A DNA stretch of 64,000 nucleotides from Flavobacterium okayamense. GTDB lineage: Bacteria > Bacteroidota > Bacteroidia > Flavobacteriales > Flavobacteriaceae. Each line of letters starts with the position of its first letter. The first letter of the stretch is position 1. Positions 11,173 through 19,524 of the stretch are shown here, in pieces. A program made the translations under genes and the position numbers. The notes beneath the pieces are model-generated. The model did not search any database. It was not told the origin of the DNA and was given only the letters and a program-made list of their open reading frames with translations. The DNA lies in NCBI RefSeq assembly GCF_019702945.1, contig NZ_AP024749.1, positions 1,116,001-1,180,000 of the forward strand, read 5' to 3'.

Positions 11173-11553
11173 ATGAACATCCCAACTAACTTAAAGTACA
11201 CAAAAGACCACGAATGGGTTTTAATTGAAGGCGATACTGCTACTGTAGGAATTACTGATTTTGCACAGAAAGAATTAGGAGATATCGTTTATGTAGAGGT
11301 TGAAACGTTAGATCAAACTTTGTCTAAAGATGAGGTTTTTGGTACTGTTGAAGCTGTAAAAACAGTTTCTGATTTGTTTTTGCCTTTATCAGGTGAGATT
11401 GTTGAATTTAATGATTCATTAGAATCGGAACCAGAAAAAGTAAACTCTGATCCTTATGGAGACGGTTGGATGGTGAAAGTGAAATTTGAAAATGAATCAG
11501 AAATCGAAGAACTTTTGTCAAGTGATGATTATAAAGCGCTTATTGGAGCGTAA
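11173..11553 (+). CDS. gcvH: Glycine cleavage system H protein
   Basis: 126 aa, the usual size. GcvH carries the lipoyl arm that shuttles the aminomethyl group between the P, T and L proteins of glycine cleavage. The lipoylation site is visible as [12 protein letters not shown], with Lys63 the modified residue. N-terminal YTKDHEWV and the acidic C-terminal helix are typical. A TACATTTG box precedes it. The VanZ-like gene begins inside its 3' end, which suggests coupling. No other gcv gene is in the window. Confidence 0.97.
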   Translation: MNIPTNLKYTKDHEWVLIEGDTATVGITDFAQKELGDIVYVEVETLDQTLSKDEVFGTVEAVKTVSDLFLPLSGEIVEFNDSLESEPEKVNSDPYGDGWMVKVKFENESEIEELLSSDDYKALIGA

Positions 11554-11890
11554 ATATTTAATAGCAGCAATTTTTTGGACAATAACAATGACTATTTTAA
11601 GTTTAGTTAGTTTAAAAGGACTGCCTTCAATTACAACATTAAAATTCAAGGACAAAATAATTCATTTTATGTTTTATTTTGTTTTTGTTTTTTTGTGGTC
11701 AATTGCTCTAAAAGGAAAAAATATTAAAATTTTAAAGATTGTACTTTTTGCAATACTGTATGGCATAGTTATTGAGATTTTACAGTCAGCAATAACTTTA
11801 AATAGACAAGCAGATGTTTTTGATGCACTAGCCAATTCATTTGGAGCATGTACAGCAGTGTTGTTTTTAAAGTTTAAAAATAATGCTTAA
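11525..11890 (+). CDS. VanZ-like small membrane protein
   Basis: About 121 aa from the ATG at 11525, overlapping the end of gcvH by 29 bases in another frame. Four hydrophobic segments are visible (about 9-30, 40-60, 66-88, 97-115). The pattern [15 protein letters not shown], then GIVIEILQS, then [15 protein letters not shown] is the VanZ-like signature (Asp/His in helix 2, Glu in helix 3, DxxDxxAN before the last helix). In some Gram-positive bacteria VanZ confers low-level teicoplanin resistance. In Bacteroidota the role is unknown, so no resistance claim is made. An upstream in-frame ATG at 11486 lies deeper in gcvH and is less likely. Confidence 0.75.
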   Translation: MIIKRLLERKYLIAAIFWTITMTILSLVSLKGLPSITTLKFKDKIIHFMFYFVFVFLWSIALKGKNIKILKIVLFAILYGIVIEILQSAITLNRQADVFDALANSFGACTAVLFLKFKNNA

Positions 11891-11944
11891 TTTTTTTTAA
11901 AAGAAATCTATTATTAACTATATTAGCACCTCAAAATTATAATT

Positions 11945-12691
11945 ATGGAACTAAAGAAAAATCCAAAAGTAGATCCAAGGAGAAATAGCTTATTGTTTTT
12001 TCAGATAGGCTTAGTTGCAATTTTATTGCTTTCTTATCTTGGTATTGAGTTAAAATCTGAAGACCCAAGAGAGGAAACAGAATTAGGATTTGTAACTGAT
12101 AATTTAATTGTTGATGATGAAGAAACAATTATTACTTTACCACCAGTTCAGAAATTACCACCACCACCACCACCAGCTCCTGAAGTTATTGAGGTAGTGA
12201 AAGATGAAATTAAATTAGAAGAAAAGAAAATAGAAACTACTGAGGTAGAGGAGAATAAACCTGTTGTTGTTGTAAAGGCATCTGATGTTGGTAGCACAGG
12301 AGGAGATATGGATTTTGATGAAGAGTTACCATTTGCGGTAATCGAAGATATTCCTTTGTTTCCAGGTTGTGAAACAGTTCCAAAAGCACAAAGAATGGAT
12401 TGTTTCAATGAAAAAATGAATAAGCATATAAAGAAATATTTTAATTACCCAGAGAGAGCTGCTGAAAGTGAAACACAAGGTAGAGTCTCAGTTCAGTTTG
12501 TAATTGATAAGCAAGGTAATATTACTAATATTCTAACTAGATTTGCTGGAAAAGGTTCAGATGGAGCACAATTAGAACAAGAAGCGAAACGTATTATCGA
12601 AAAGCTTCCTAAATTTACTCCAGGTAAGCAACGTGGAAAACCTGTAAAAGTAAAATACGGTTTACCTATCACATTTAGACTTCAAAACTAA
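11945..12691 (+). CDS. TonB-like energy transducer (first of two)
   Basis: 248 aa with TonB architecture. A basic N-terminus precedes one membrane helix (about 17-36). A proline-rich periplasmic spacer follows (LPPPPPPAPEVIEVV near 68-82), then a C-terminal TonB box-binding domain (about 150-248) ending in KYGLPITFRLQN. TonB couples the proton-motive force to outer-membrane receptors. The C-domain begins with a two-cysteine signature, FPGCETV...MDCFNEKM, shared with the next TonB-like gene and with the RemB-like protein. No exbB or exbD is nearby. A strong terminator follows at 12702-12730. Confidence 0.9.
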   Translation: MELKKNPKVDPRRNSLLFFQIGLVAILLLSYLGIELKSEDPREETELGFVTDNLIVDDEETIITLPPVQKLPPPPPPAPEVIEVVKDEIKLEEKKIETTEVEENKPVVVVKASDVGSTGGDMDFDEELPFAVIEDIPLFPGCETVPKAQRMDCFNEKMNKHIKKYFNYPERAAESETQGRVSVQFVIDKQGNITNILTRFAGKGSDGAQLEQEAKRIIEKLPKFTPGKQRGKPVKVKYGLPITFRLQN

Positions 12692-12701
12692 ATATAATTC
12701 A

Positions 12702-12730
12702 AATCCCAACTTTAAGTTGGGATTTTTTTT
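12702..12730 (+). terminator. Intrinsic terminator after first TonB-like gene
   Basis: Inverted repeat AATCCCAACTT/AAGTTGGGATT followed by a T-run, 11 bases after the stop codon. Confidence 0.9.
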
Positions 12731-12790
12731 GGCACATAAATTGTATATAAATATTTGTTAAAGGGTTGTTAATATTTAAACTATACAATT

Positions 12791-13555
12791 ATGAAAAAAG
12801 ATGTCAAATTAAAATCAAAAACTAGAAACAGTTTTATTTATTTTCAATTAGGATTAATTGGAACAATGTTGATTGTTTTATTTGTTTTAGAGTTTCAATT
12901 TAAAGAAGCAGTAAAAGAAATTAAAACCTTTACTTTGAACGAACCAATCGATGAGCCATTTGATGGTGTTTTTACAATTATTGAGAACAACGATACAGAA
13001 GTAAAACCTGAAAAAGTTGTTAAACCCCAAGTTAAAGTGCCTTTAGATGTTACTGAAGTTGAGGTTAAAGATAATGATGAGCAAATTAAGGAAACAGATA
13101 TCAATACCCAAGATAATGTTTCGTCTAATGAAGGTTCTGAAATAAAAAATGATGAAACAAATAACACTTCAGGGAATGTTGTTTCGAAGCCAGTTAATCC
13201 AACTATATTTAATGTTGAAAGATTGCCAATGTTTCCTGAATGCGCTGGATTAAGTAGAACGGAGCAAAAAGCTTGTTTTGATGAACAGCTAATGAAAGCT
13301 GTAATGCGTAACCTTAGTTATCCTGATGTAGATTTGGAAAATGGAAAGCAAGGTACTGCTTTAATTGAGTTTGTAATTGATGAGAAAGGTAATATAACTA
13401 ATGTTAAAGCTTTAGATAATAAAAGAGCAACTGTAACTATGCAAAAAGCAGCTGAAAAAGCAGTAAAAAAATTACCAAAATTAATTCCTGCTAAAATGGG
13501 AGAAGATAATGTTAGAATTAAATATTCAATTCCTATTTCGTTTAGAATACAATAA
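12791..13555 (+). CDS. TonB-like energy transducer (second of two)
   Basis: 254 aa and clearly a paralogue of the gene just upstream. It has one N-terminal membrane helix (about 16-35, SFIYFQLGLIGTMLIVLFVL), a long charged spacer rich in Lys, Glu, Asn and Val instead of polyproline (about 60-140), and a TonB_C-type domain (about 150-254) ending KYSIPISFRIQ. The domain starts with FPECAGL...KACFDEQL, the same paired cysteines as its neighbour. Each copy has its own terminator, so they are probably separate transcripts. The receptor it serves is not indicated by context. Confidence 0.85.
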   Translation: MKKDVKLKSKTRNSFIYFQLGLIGTMLIVLFVLEFQFKEAVKEIKTFTLNEPIDEPFDGVFTIIENNDTEVKPEKVVKPQVKVPLDVTEVEVKDNDEQIKETDINTQDNVSSNEGSEIKNDETNNTSGNVVSKPVNPTIFNVERLPMFPECAGLSRTEQKACFDEQLMKAVMRNLSYPDVDLENGKQGTALIEFVIDEKGNITNVKALDNKRATVTMQKAAEKAVKKLPKLIPAKMGEDNVRIKYSIPISFRIQ

Positions 13556-13578
13556 AAAATAAAATTATTTCACAAAAG

Positions 13579-13607
13579 AATCCCAATTCGTTGGGATTTT
13601 TTTATTT
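13579..13607 (+). terminator. Intrinsic terminator after second TonB-like gene
   Basis: AATCCCAA/TTGGGATT hairpin with a short TCG-type loop and a T-rich tail, just after the stop at 13555. Confidence 0.88.
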
Positions 13608-13630
13608 TTACCAAGCATAAAATTAATTTA

Positions 13631-14374
13631 ATGGATGTTAGGCAATATTTAGATTCTACGTATCTTAAAACCGCTGAACAAGCAGGTTTAACTTTGGCTA
13701 AAAATAAAGAAGTTGTTGTTAATGCAATTCAAGAGGCAATTGATAATAATTTCAAACTTATTATGATTCGACCTGAGTTTGTAAAACTTGCAAAGCAAAT
13801 GATTAAAGAAGCTAGTTCAAAAGTTACTGTTGGGACTGTTATTGACTTCCCAAAAGGCGATAATTCAATAGAGTTTAAATTAGCTGAAGCTACAAAAGCA
13901 ATTAAAGATAAAGTAGACGATTTAGATTTTGTTCTAGATTATGAAGCCTTTAAAAGAGGTGAAATTGACCTAGTAAAAGATCAGGTATTAGCATGCACAA
14001 GACTAGGTTTAGAAAACAATAAAATAGTAAAGTGGATAATTGAAATTGCAGCATTAGATAATGCTCAAATTATTCAACTTTCAGCGTTAATAAAAAATAT
14101 TGTTGTTGCAAATTTTAAAGAAAATGAATACGAACATGTTTTTGTAAAATCGTCAACAGGATTTTATCCTACAAAAGATGGAAAACCAAATGGTGCAACT
14201 TTTGAAGCGGTTAAAATTATGCTTGAAAATTCATGTCCATTACCGGTTAAGGCTGCTGGAGGTGTTCGTACATATGAAGAAGCAATGGAAATGATTAAAT
14301 TAGGAGTTAAAAGAATAGGGACTTCATCTGCAAAAGCAATTGTTAATGGAGAAGTTTCACAATCTGAATATTAA
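13631..14374 (+). CDS. deoC: Deoxyribose-phosphate aldolase
   Basis: 247 aa, the usual DeoC size. It cleaves 2-deoxyribose 5-phosphate to glyceraldehyde 3-phosphate and acetaldehyde in deoxynucleoside catabolism. The Schiff-base lysine is Lys173 in FVKSSTGF, and DLDFVLDY near 97-104 supplies the catalytic aspartate region. GGVRTYEEAMEMIKLGVKRIGTSS near the end is the phosphate-binding part. The window has no deoA, deoB or deoD. The RemB-like gene begins 3 bases after the stop, so the two probably form an operon. Confidence 0.96.
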   Translation: MDVRQYLDSTYLKTAEQAGLTLAKNKEVVVNAIQEAIDNNFKLIMIRPEFVKLAKQMIKEASSKVTVGTVIDFPKGDNSIEFKLAEATKAIKDKVDDLDFVLDYEAFKRGEIDLVKDQVLACTRLGLENNKIVKWIIEIAALDNAQIIQLSALIKNIVVANFKENEYEHVFVKSSTGFYPTKDGKPNGATFEAVKIMLENSCPLPVKAAGGVRTYEEAMEMIKLGVKRIGTSSAKAIVNGEVSQSEY

Positions 14375-14377
14375 ATA

Positions 14378-16486
14378 ATGAAGAAAGTAGTTTTACTAGC
14401 ATTTTTGTTTTTTGCTGTTTTATCTTGGAGTCAGGTGTCTAATGAAAAGTTGCCTGTTTTTAAAGAGTGTGAAAGCGCCCCAAACGAAGAGCAAGAATCA
14501 TGTTTTTACAATACGATTCAAACTTTTGTTTACAATAATTTTAAGGTGTCTTCTAACGATTCTATTACAAAAGGAACAATTTATGCCGTTTTTGAAGTTG
14601 ATACAATAGGCAATTTTAAGCCTTTGTACATTGATGCTCCTTCAAAAGAATTAAAAAGCGAAACGGAAGCTGTTTTTTCAAAATTACCGAAAATACAACC
14701 TGCAACATATTCAGGTAGAAAAGTTTATGCAAAATTCAATTTAAAAATTGCAATACCTCTAGTAGAGCCGACTCCCTATGAGGCCAAGTCAAATAACGAT
14801 AACTCTCAAGATAAAACAAATAAAGAGTTAATTGATAACTCAAAAGAATTAACCGAATTTGAAGAGGTTTCTAATAATTATAAAGATTACGAAAATGATC
14901 AATTTAAGAGTGATTTAAATATTGCTTTTACACACATGAATTACGCCGTTTTTGAATCTTTACTCAACCAAGTAGGAAGTAACAATCACACGGCAACTAA
15001 ACCATATTCATTTTCAGAAGTTGCTAAATATTACGATTTTCAAGCGGTATATGAGTCTTTAGCTAAACAGAAAGAAGGTTGGTGGGGAAGAAAACTTTGG
15101 AACGAACACACGGTTTCAATTAAAGGAGATAATTATTGGTTTATTGCGGATCCAATTTTAGACTTGCGTTTAGGTAAGGATACTGAAAGTGAATTGTCTA
15201 ATACATTTGTAAACACAAGAGGAATAAATATTCAAGGAGGATTAGGAAAGCAAATTACTTTTTCTGCTTCAGTTTATGAAAGTCAGGGTCGTTTTGCTGA
15301 TTATTACAATGCATATGCTGTTAGCATTCGCCCATCGGGTGGAAATCCTGCTATTATTCCAGGAATTGGAATTGCTAAAGAATTTAAAACAGATGCATTT
15401 GATTTCCCTATGGCAGAAGCTAATATAAAATTTAAGCCTAATGAAATTTTTGATTTGCAATTAGGGTATGGACGTAATTTTATAGGTGATGGATATCGCT
15501 CTTTATTACAAAGTGATGGAGTTAGTCCTTATCCTTATTTTAAAATTAATACTCAATTCTGGAAAATTAAATACACAAATACTTACATGTGGTTAAAGGA
15601 TGTTCGACCTGATGTAACAATTGATGGAGCATACGCAACAAAATATATGGCTAGCCACTATTTAAGTTATAATGTGTCAAAAAGAATAAATATAGGTTTG
15701 TTTGAAAATGTAGTTTGGTCAAACAACAACCAAAGAGGCTTTGATATGAATTTTGTCAATCCAATTATATTTTATAGAGCTGTTGAGTTTGGTTCTTCAT
15801 CTCGAGCAGGAAACGCTGTTATGGGTGCAACAGCAAAATATAAATGGAATAATCAAATTAATTTTTATGGGCAATTCTTATTGGATGAATTTGCAATAGG
15901 CGATGTTAAAGAAGGAAATAAAAGCTGGAGAAATAAATTTGGTTACCAGCTTGGAGCAAAATACTATGATGCTTTTAAGGTCAAAAACTTAATGTTACAA
16001 CTAGAATACAATCATGTCCGTCCTTATGTGTATTCACACAGTAATCCATTAACAAATTATTCGCATAATAATTTAAGCATGGGGCATCAATGGGGTGGAA
16101 ATTTTAGAGAATTAGTCGCGATTGCAAGATATTTTAAAGGAAGATATTTTGGAGAGGCAAAACTTACTTACGGGCAAAAAGGTTTTGATTTTAATGACGG
16201 AACAGATAATTTTAATTACGGTGGAAATATTTTCTTAAGTTATAATGATGATCGACCAAGAGATACTGGTGTAGTAATAGCTCAAGGAAATAAAACCAAT
16301 ATTATGATTGGAGAGTTACAAGTAGGTTATTTGGTAAATCCATCTTCAAATTTGAAAGTATTCGGAAATGTTTTAGTTCGTAATTTTGACCCTACAGCCG
16401 AAACGCCAACAACTATTCAAAATAATACAACTTGGTTTTCTATAGGTTTGCGAAGCGATTTGTTTAATTGGTATTTTGATTATTAA
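14378..16486 (+). CDS. remB: RemB-like gliding / Wzi-type outer membrane protein with N-terminal TonB_C-like domain
   Basis: 702 aa. A signal peptide (about 1-18, ending in SWSQ) is followed by a domain (about 22-130) that copies the C-terminal domain of the two TonB-like neighbours, including the paired cysteines (FKECESA...ESCFYNTI). There is no TonB membrane anchor or proline spacer. From about 175 onward the protein is an outer-membrane beta-barrel of the capsule-assembly Wzi type (IRPSGGNPAIIPGIG near 310-324; GYGRNFIGDGYRSLLQSD near 363-380). Size and composition match RemB, a Flavobacterium protein linked to gliding. I recognise the family with fair confidence; the symbol is tentative. 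Confidence 0.7.
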   Translation: MKKVVLLAFLFFAVLSWSQVSNEKLPVFKECESAPNEEQESCFYNTIQTFVYNNFKVSSNDSITKGTIYAVFEVDTIGNFKPLYIDAPSKELKSETEAVFSKLPKIQPATYSGRKVYAKFNLKIAIPLVEPTPYEAKSNNDNSQDKTNKELIDNSKELTEFEEVSNNYKDYENDQFKSDLNIAFTHMNYAVFESLLNQVGSNNHTATKPYSFSEVAKYYDFQAVYESLAKQKEGWWGRKLWNEHTVSIKGDNYWFIADPILDLRLGKDTESELSNTFVNTRGINIQGGLGKQITFSASVYESQGRFADYYNAYAVSIRPSGGNPAIIPGIGIAKEFKTDAFDFPMAEANIKFKPNEIFDLQLGYGRNFIGDGYRSLLQSDGVSPYPYFKINTQFWKIKYTNTYMWLKDVRPDVTIDGAYATKYMASHYLSYNVSKRINIGLFENVVWSNNNQRGFDMNFVNPIIFYRAVEFGSSSRAGNAVMGATAKYKWNNQINFYGQFLLDEFAIGDVKEGNKSWRNKFGYQLGAKYYDAFKVKNLMLQLEYNHVRPYVYSHSNPLTNYSHNNLSMGHQWGGNFRELVAIARYFKGRYFGEAKLTYGQKGFDFNDGTDNFNYGGNIFLSYNDDRPRDTGVVIAQGNKTNIMIGELQVGYLVNPSSNLKVFGNVLVRNFDPTAETPTTIQNNTTWFSIGLRSDLFNWYFDY

Positions 16487-16503
16487 AATATAGTTTTCAA
16501 AAA

Positions 16504-16538
16504 ACTAATCACTAATCACTAATTACTAATCACTAATT
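16504..16538 (+). repeat. Tandem heptamer array, five units of ACTAAT(C/T)
   Basis: Five consecutive 7-base units ACTAATC, ACTAATC, ACTAATT, ACTAATC, ACTAATT lie between the RemB-like gene and the cyoE promoter. The last unit ends 3 bases before the TATCTTTG box. A related array lies before clpX. Confidence 0.9.
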
Positions 16539-16541
16539 TAG

Positions 16542-16549
16542 TATCTTTG
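16542..16549 (+). promoter_or_regulatory. Promoter -7 box TATCTTTG for the cytochrome oxidase cluster
   Basis: TATCTTTG fits TAnnTTTG exactly and is followed by GC; it lies 30 bases before the TTG start of cyoE. The heptamer array occupies the -33 region, where no TTG is seen. Confidence 0.65.
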
Positions 16550-16579
16550 CGCGCAGTAAAATAAAGCATACGCTACGTT

Positions 16580-17482
16580 TTGAGCTCAGAAAATCAAACT
16601 ATAACTAAACCAACACTTTATTCGAACTTTGTTGCGATAACTAAAGCTCGTTTATCTATTAGTGTTGTTGTTTCAACAATTGCAGGCTTTTTATTAGGTG
16701 TTGAGCAATGGGAGGCTAACCATTGGTTTGTCTTGTTGCTTTTAGTTATTGGCGGTTATTGTATGGTGGGCGCATCAAATGTTTTCAATCAAATTATTGA
16801 AAAGGATATCGACTCTTTAATGGAGCGCACAAAAAATAGACCACTTCCTTCTGGTCAAATGACCAATCAGTCGGCTTTAATTTTGGGAATTGCTTTAACA
16901 TTAGTTGGGTTGATAATTTTGTTTACAATTAATCCAAAGACAGCAATGTTTGCTGCAATTTCTATTTTCATGTATGTGTTTTTATACACACCAATGAAAT
17001 CAAAAACACCTTTATCTGTTTTTGTTGGGGCTTTTCCAGGGGCAATCCCTTTTATGTTAGGTTGGGTAGCAGCTACAGGCGATTTTGGAATTGAAGCAGG
17101 AACCCTTTTTATTATCCAGTTTTTTTGGCAATTTCCTCATTTTTGGGCTATAGGATGGTTTTTATATGACGATTATAAAAAAGCAGGTTTTTGTATGTTA
17201 CCTACAGGGGAACGTGATAAAAAAACTGCATTTCAAACAATATTTTATACAATTTGGACAGTGTTAGCTTCTATAATTCCAGCATTTGGTTTTACAGGCA
17301 GGTTGTATTTAACAAAAATTTCTGCAGGTATTGTTTTATTGTTAGGAATTTGGATGCTATTTTATGCATTAAAATTATATAAAGAAATGGATAAAGCTGC
17401 GGCAAGAAAGCTTATGATTGTAAGTGTGTCTTACATTTCTTTGTTGCAATTAATATATGTTTTAGATAAGTTTATACGATAA
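16580..17482 (+). CDS. cyoE: Protoheme IX farnesyltransferase (heme O synthase)
   Basis: 300 aa, an integral membrane UbiA-family prenyltransferase that adds a farnesyl group to heme B to make heme O, the first step toward heme A for cytochrome oxidase. Prenyl-diphosphate motifs are visible: NVFNQIIEKDIDSLMERT near 68-85 with NRPLPSG just after, and the second Asp-rich region YDDYKKAGFCMLP near 200-212. About eight to nine hydrophobic helices follow. The start is TTG: it sits just after the promoter and no ATG occurs in the N-terminal region. It overlaps the next gene by one base and is followed by oxidase subunits, which explains its role. Confidence 0.95.
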   Translation: MSSENQTITKPTLYSNFVAITKARLSISVVVSTIAGFLLGVEQWEANHWFVLLLLVIGGYCMVGASNVFNQIIEKDIDSLMERTKNRPLPSGQMTNQSALILGIALTLVGLIILFTINPKTAMFAAISIFMYVFLYTPMKSKTPLSVFVGAFPGAIPFMLGWVAATGDFGIEAGTLFIIQFFWQFPHFWAIGWFLYDDYKKAGFCMLPTGERDKKTAFQTIFYTIWTVLASIIPAFGFTGRLYLTKISAGIVLLLGIWMLFYALKLYKEMDKAAARKLMIVSVSYISLLQLIYVLDKFIR

Positions 17483-18066
17483 TGGAAGAGAATAAATTAC
17501 AAGAAGAATATCTTCAAAAATCAAAAACATACAAAATGTTTATGATTTTTGGAATGATTAGCATTGTGATGATTTTTGCTGGTTTAACAAGTGCTTTTAT
17601 TGTTAGTAAATCAAGAAAGGATTGGTTGCAAGATTTTGAAATTCCTGATACTTTTTTGATTAGTACAATTTTACTTTTAATTAGTAGTTTGACTTTTTGG
17701 TTGGCAAAAAAAACGATCCAAAAAGGTAAGAATTCACAAGGGATGATAATGTTATTATTTACACTTGTGTTAGGGGTACTTTTTGTGATTTTCCAATTCA
17801 AAGGGTTTAATTTTCTTTTTGATAAAGGTTTAGTTCCAGTTGGACCATCAGGATCGGTTACAATTTCATTTTTATATGCCTTTGTAATTGTGCATATCGC
17901 ACACCTTTTTGGAGGTTTTATTTCGCTTTTAGTTGTAATTTATAATCATTATAAACAAAAGTACAAAACAGGTCAAACCCTTGGTATTGAACTAAGTGCG
18001 ATGTATTGGCACTTTATGGATTTTATCTGGTTAGGGTTGTTTTTATTTTTCTATTTTTTCAAATAG
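17482..18066 (+). CDS. Cytochrome c oxidase subunit III-like protein (short)
   Basis: 194 aa with five hydrophobic segments (about 19-41, 54-74, 87-106, 127-150, 174-193). It ends in SAMYWHFMDFIWLGLFLFFYF, the typical end of COX3-family proteins, and HIAHLFGGFISLL near 137-149 is also typical. This is the short form lacking the first two helices. It is the first of two COX3-type genes in tandem, a common Bacteroidota arrangement for caa3-type oxidase. Translation is coupled to cyoE by a one-base overlap (ATAATG). Confidence 0.88.
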   Translation: MEENKLQEEYLQKSKTYKMFMIFGMISIVMIFAGLTSAFIVSKSRKDWLQDFEIPDTFLISTILLLISSLTFWLAKKTIQKGKNSQGMIMLLFTLVLGVLFVIFQFKGFNFLFDKGLVPVGPSGSVTISFLYAFVIVHIAHLFGGFISLLVVIYNHYKQKYKTGQTLGIELSAMYWHFMDFIWLGLFLFFYFFK

Positions 18067-18077
18067 AAAAAAAATAA

Positions 18078-18085
18078 TAAATTTG
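18078..18085 (+). promoter_or_regulatory. Promoter -7 box TAAATTTG before second COX3 gene
   Basis: TAAATTTG matches the consensus in the 45-base gap between the two COX3-type genes, 26 bases before the second start, so the downstream subunits may have extra expression. Confidence 0.55.
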
Positions 18086-18111
18086 GGAACTTTTTAACAA
18101 TTAAAAAATTT

Positions 18112-19083
18112 ATGGGAGCAGCAGTTACTACTCATGATGAACACGCTTTATTAGACGGCGGTCCAGGCCCATTAGGAGCTACCTATGGTAAAATGATGAT
18201 GTGGTATTTCATTTTATCAGATGCTTTAACTTTTTCGGGATTCCTTGCCGCTTACGGTTTTTCTAGATTTAAATTTATTGAAACTTGGCCAATTGCCGAT
18301 GAAGTGTTTACGCACTTTCCTTTTTTACATGGTGTAGATGCGCCAATGTATTATGTAGCATTAATGACATTTATCCTTATCTTTTCTTCTGTTACTATGG
18401 TACTTGCAGTAGATGCAGGACATCATATGAAACAAAAGAAAGTTGCTTTGTATATGGCATTAACTATTGTTGGAGGTTTTATTTTCTTAGGCTCTCAAGC
18501 TTGGGAATGGAAAAACTTCATCAAAGGAGAGTTTGGAGCGATCGAAACTCAAGGTGGTGCAATGTTACAATTCGTTAACAAAGAAGGTGAGAGAGTTGCT
18601 TTAGCTGAATTTGCAAAAGTATTACCTGAAGATAGAGAACAATTAGAAAGAAAAGACGGTGTTTGGTTCATGGGTGAAGGTAGTCTTCCAAGTTATTCTG
18701 TAAATGAAGTGGTTGAAGGTTTCAAAGCAAATCCTGATTTATTAATAAGAACAGAGCAAATTGTTGATAAGAAAAAAGTTGTTTTGTCAAGAGAAGAATC
18801 TATCAAAAGATTAGCTGATGCTCAATATGTAGTAGAAGGTGCTAATTTAGTTCGTAATGAATACGGTCATAAATTGTTTGCTGATTTCTTTTTCTTTATT
18901 ACTGGTTTCCACGGATTTCACGTTTTCTCTGGTGTTGTAATCAATATCATTATTTTCTTTAATGTATTATTAGGTACTTACGAGAAGAGAAAAAGCTACG
19001 AAATGGTTGAAAAAGTAGGTTTATACTGGCACTTTGTCGATTTAGTATGGGTGTTTGTATTTACATTCTTCTACTTAGTTTAA
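18112..19083 (+). CDS. Cytochrome c oxidase subunit III with extramembrane insertion
   Basis: 323 aa. Membrane helices typical of COX3 are visible near 27-45, 79-102, 113-131, 252-280 and 298-322. GHHMKQKK near 103-110, DFFFFITGFHGFHVFSG near 253-269 and GLYWHFVDLVWVFVF near 301-315 are family hallmarks. Between about 137 and 245 there is a roughly 100-residue hydrophilic stretch (QGGAMLQFVNKEGERVALAE, EDREQLERKDGVWF, SREESIKRLADAQ) absent from classical COX3. It would project as a soluble domain. It forms the oxidase with subunit IV next to it; subunits I and II are not in the window. Confidence 0.93.
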   Translation: MGAAVTTHDEHALLDGGPGPLGATYGKMMMWYFILSDALTFSGFLAAYGFSRFKFIETWPIADEVFTHFPFLHGVDAPMYYVALMTFILIFSSVTMVLAVDAGHHMKQKKVALYMALTIVGGFIFLGSQAWEWKNFIKGEFGAIETQGGAMLQFVNKEGERVALAEFAKVLPEDREQLERKDGVWFMGEGSLPSYSVNEVVEGFKANPDLLIRTEQIVDKKKVVLSREESIKRLADAQYVVEGANLVRNEYGHKLFADFFFFITGFHGFHVFSGVVINIIIFFNVLLGTYEKRKSYEMVEKVGLYWHFVDLVWVFVFTFFYLV

Positions 19084-19102
19084 TTTTTTAAGAATTATCG
19101 TT

Positions 19103-19453
19103 ATGGCACACGCACACGAATCAAATATTAAAAGAATCTGGACAGTTTTCGGAATCTTATCTGTAATTACTATTGTTGAAGTTGCTTTAGGTATTGTTAA
19201 ACCTGATAGCTTACATTTAACATCAGTATTAGGAACAAGTCCTTTAAACTGGATCTTCATCATTTTAACGTTAGTTAAAGCATATTATATTACATGGGCT
19301 TTCATGCACATGGAAGGTGAAAAAAAATGGTTTAGAAGATCAATCGTTTGGACGGTAGTTTTCCTTATCATCTATTTAGTAACAATGTTACTTATTGAAG
19401 GTGATTATATTTATCAAGTTTTCAAAAGCGGTCATTTAAAATGGTTGTTTTAA
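19103..19453 (+). CDS. Cytochrome c oxidase subunit IV (caa3 type)
   Basis: 116 aa with three hydrophobic helices (about 9-28, 46-67, 76-99) and a His-containing N-terminus MAHAHESNIKRIW typical of CyoD/caa3 subunit IV proteins. AYYITWAFMHMEGEKKWFR near 57-75 is the family signature. It lies 19 bases after COX3 and is closed by a strong terminator at 19471-19500, so it ends the oxidase subunit operon. Confidence 0.88.
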   Translation: MAHAHESNIKRIWTVFGILSVITIVEVALGIVKPDSLHLTSVLGTSPLNWIFIILTLVKAYYITWAFMHMEGEKKWFRRSIVWTVVFLIIYLVTMLLIEGDYIYQVFKSGHLKWLF

Positions 19454-19470
19454 CATAAGTTTACAATTTG

Positions 19471-19500
19471 AATCCCGATAATTATCGGGATTTTTTTTTG
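19471..19500 (+). terminator. Intrinsic terminator after subunit IV
   Basis: AATCCCGATAATTATCGGGATT, a near-perfect hairpin, followed by T8. It covers the apparent 5' extension of the next reading frame and so rules out its earlier start at 19468. Confidence 0.92.
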
Positions 19501-19508
19501 TATTTTTG
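19501..19508 (+). promoter_or_regulatory. Promoter -7 box TATTTTTG
   Basis: TATTTTTG directly after the terminator and 16 bases before the ATG at 19525. It supports that start for the thioredoxin-fold gene. Confidence 0.6.
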
Positions 19509-19524
19509 TTTCAAATTCTCAGTG

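Noticed and set aside
11525..11890. Glycopeptide resistance gene because of VanZ similarity
   Set aside because: Only a lone VanZ-like protein is present, with no vanHAX-type genes; the family is common in Bacteroidota with unknown roles.
19468..19524. Upstream extension of the SCO-like gene
   Set aside because: It would run through an intrinsic terminator and a promoter box; the ATG at 19525 begins a proper signal/anchor.
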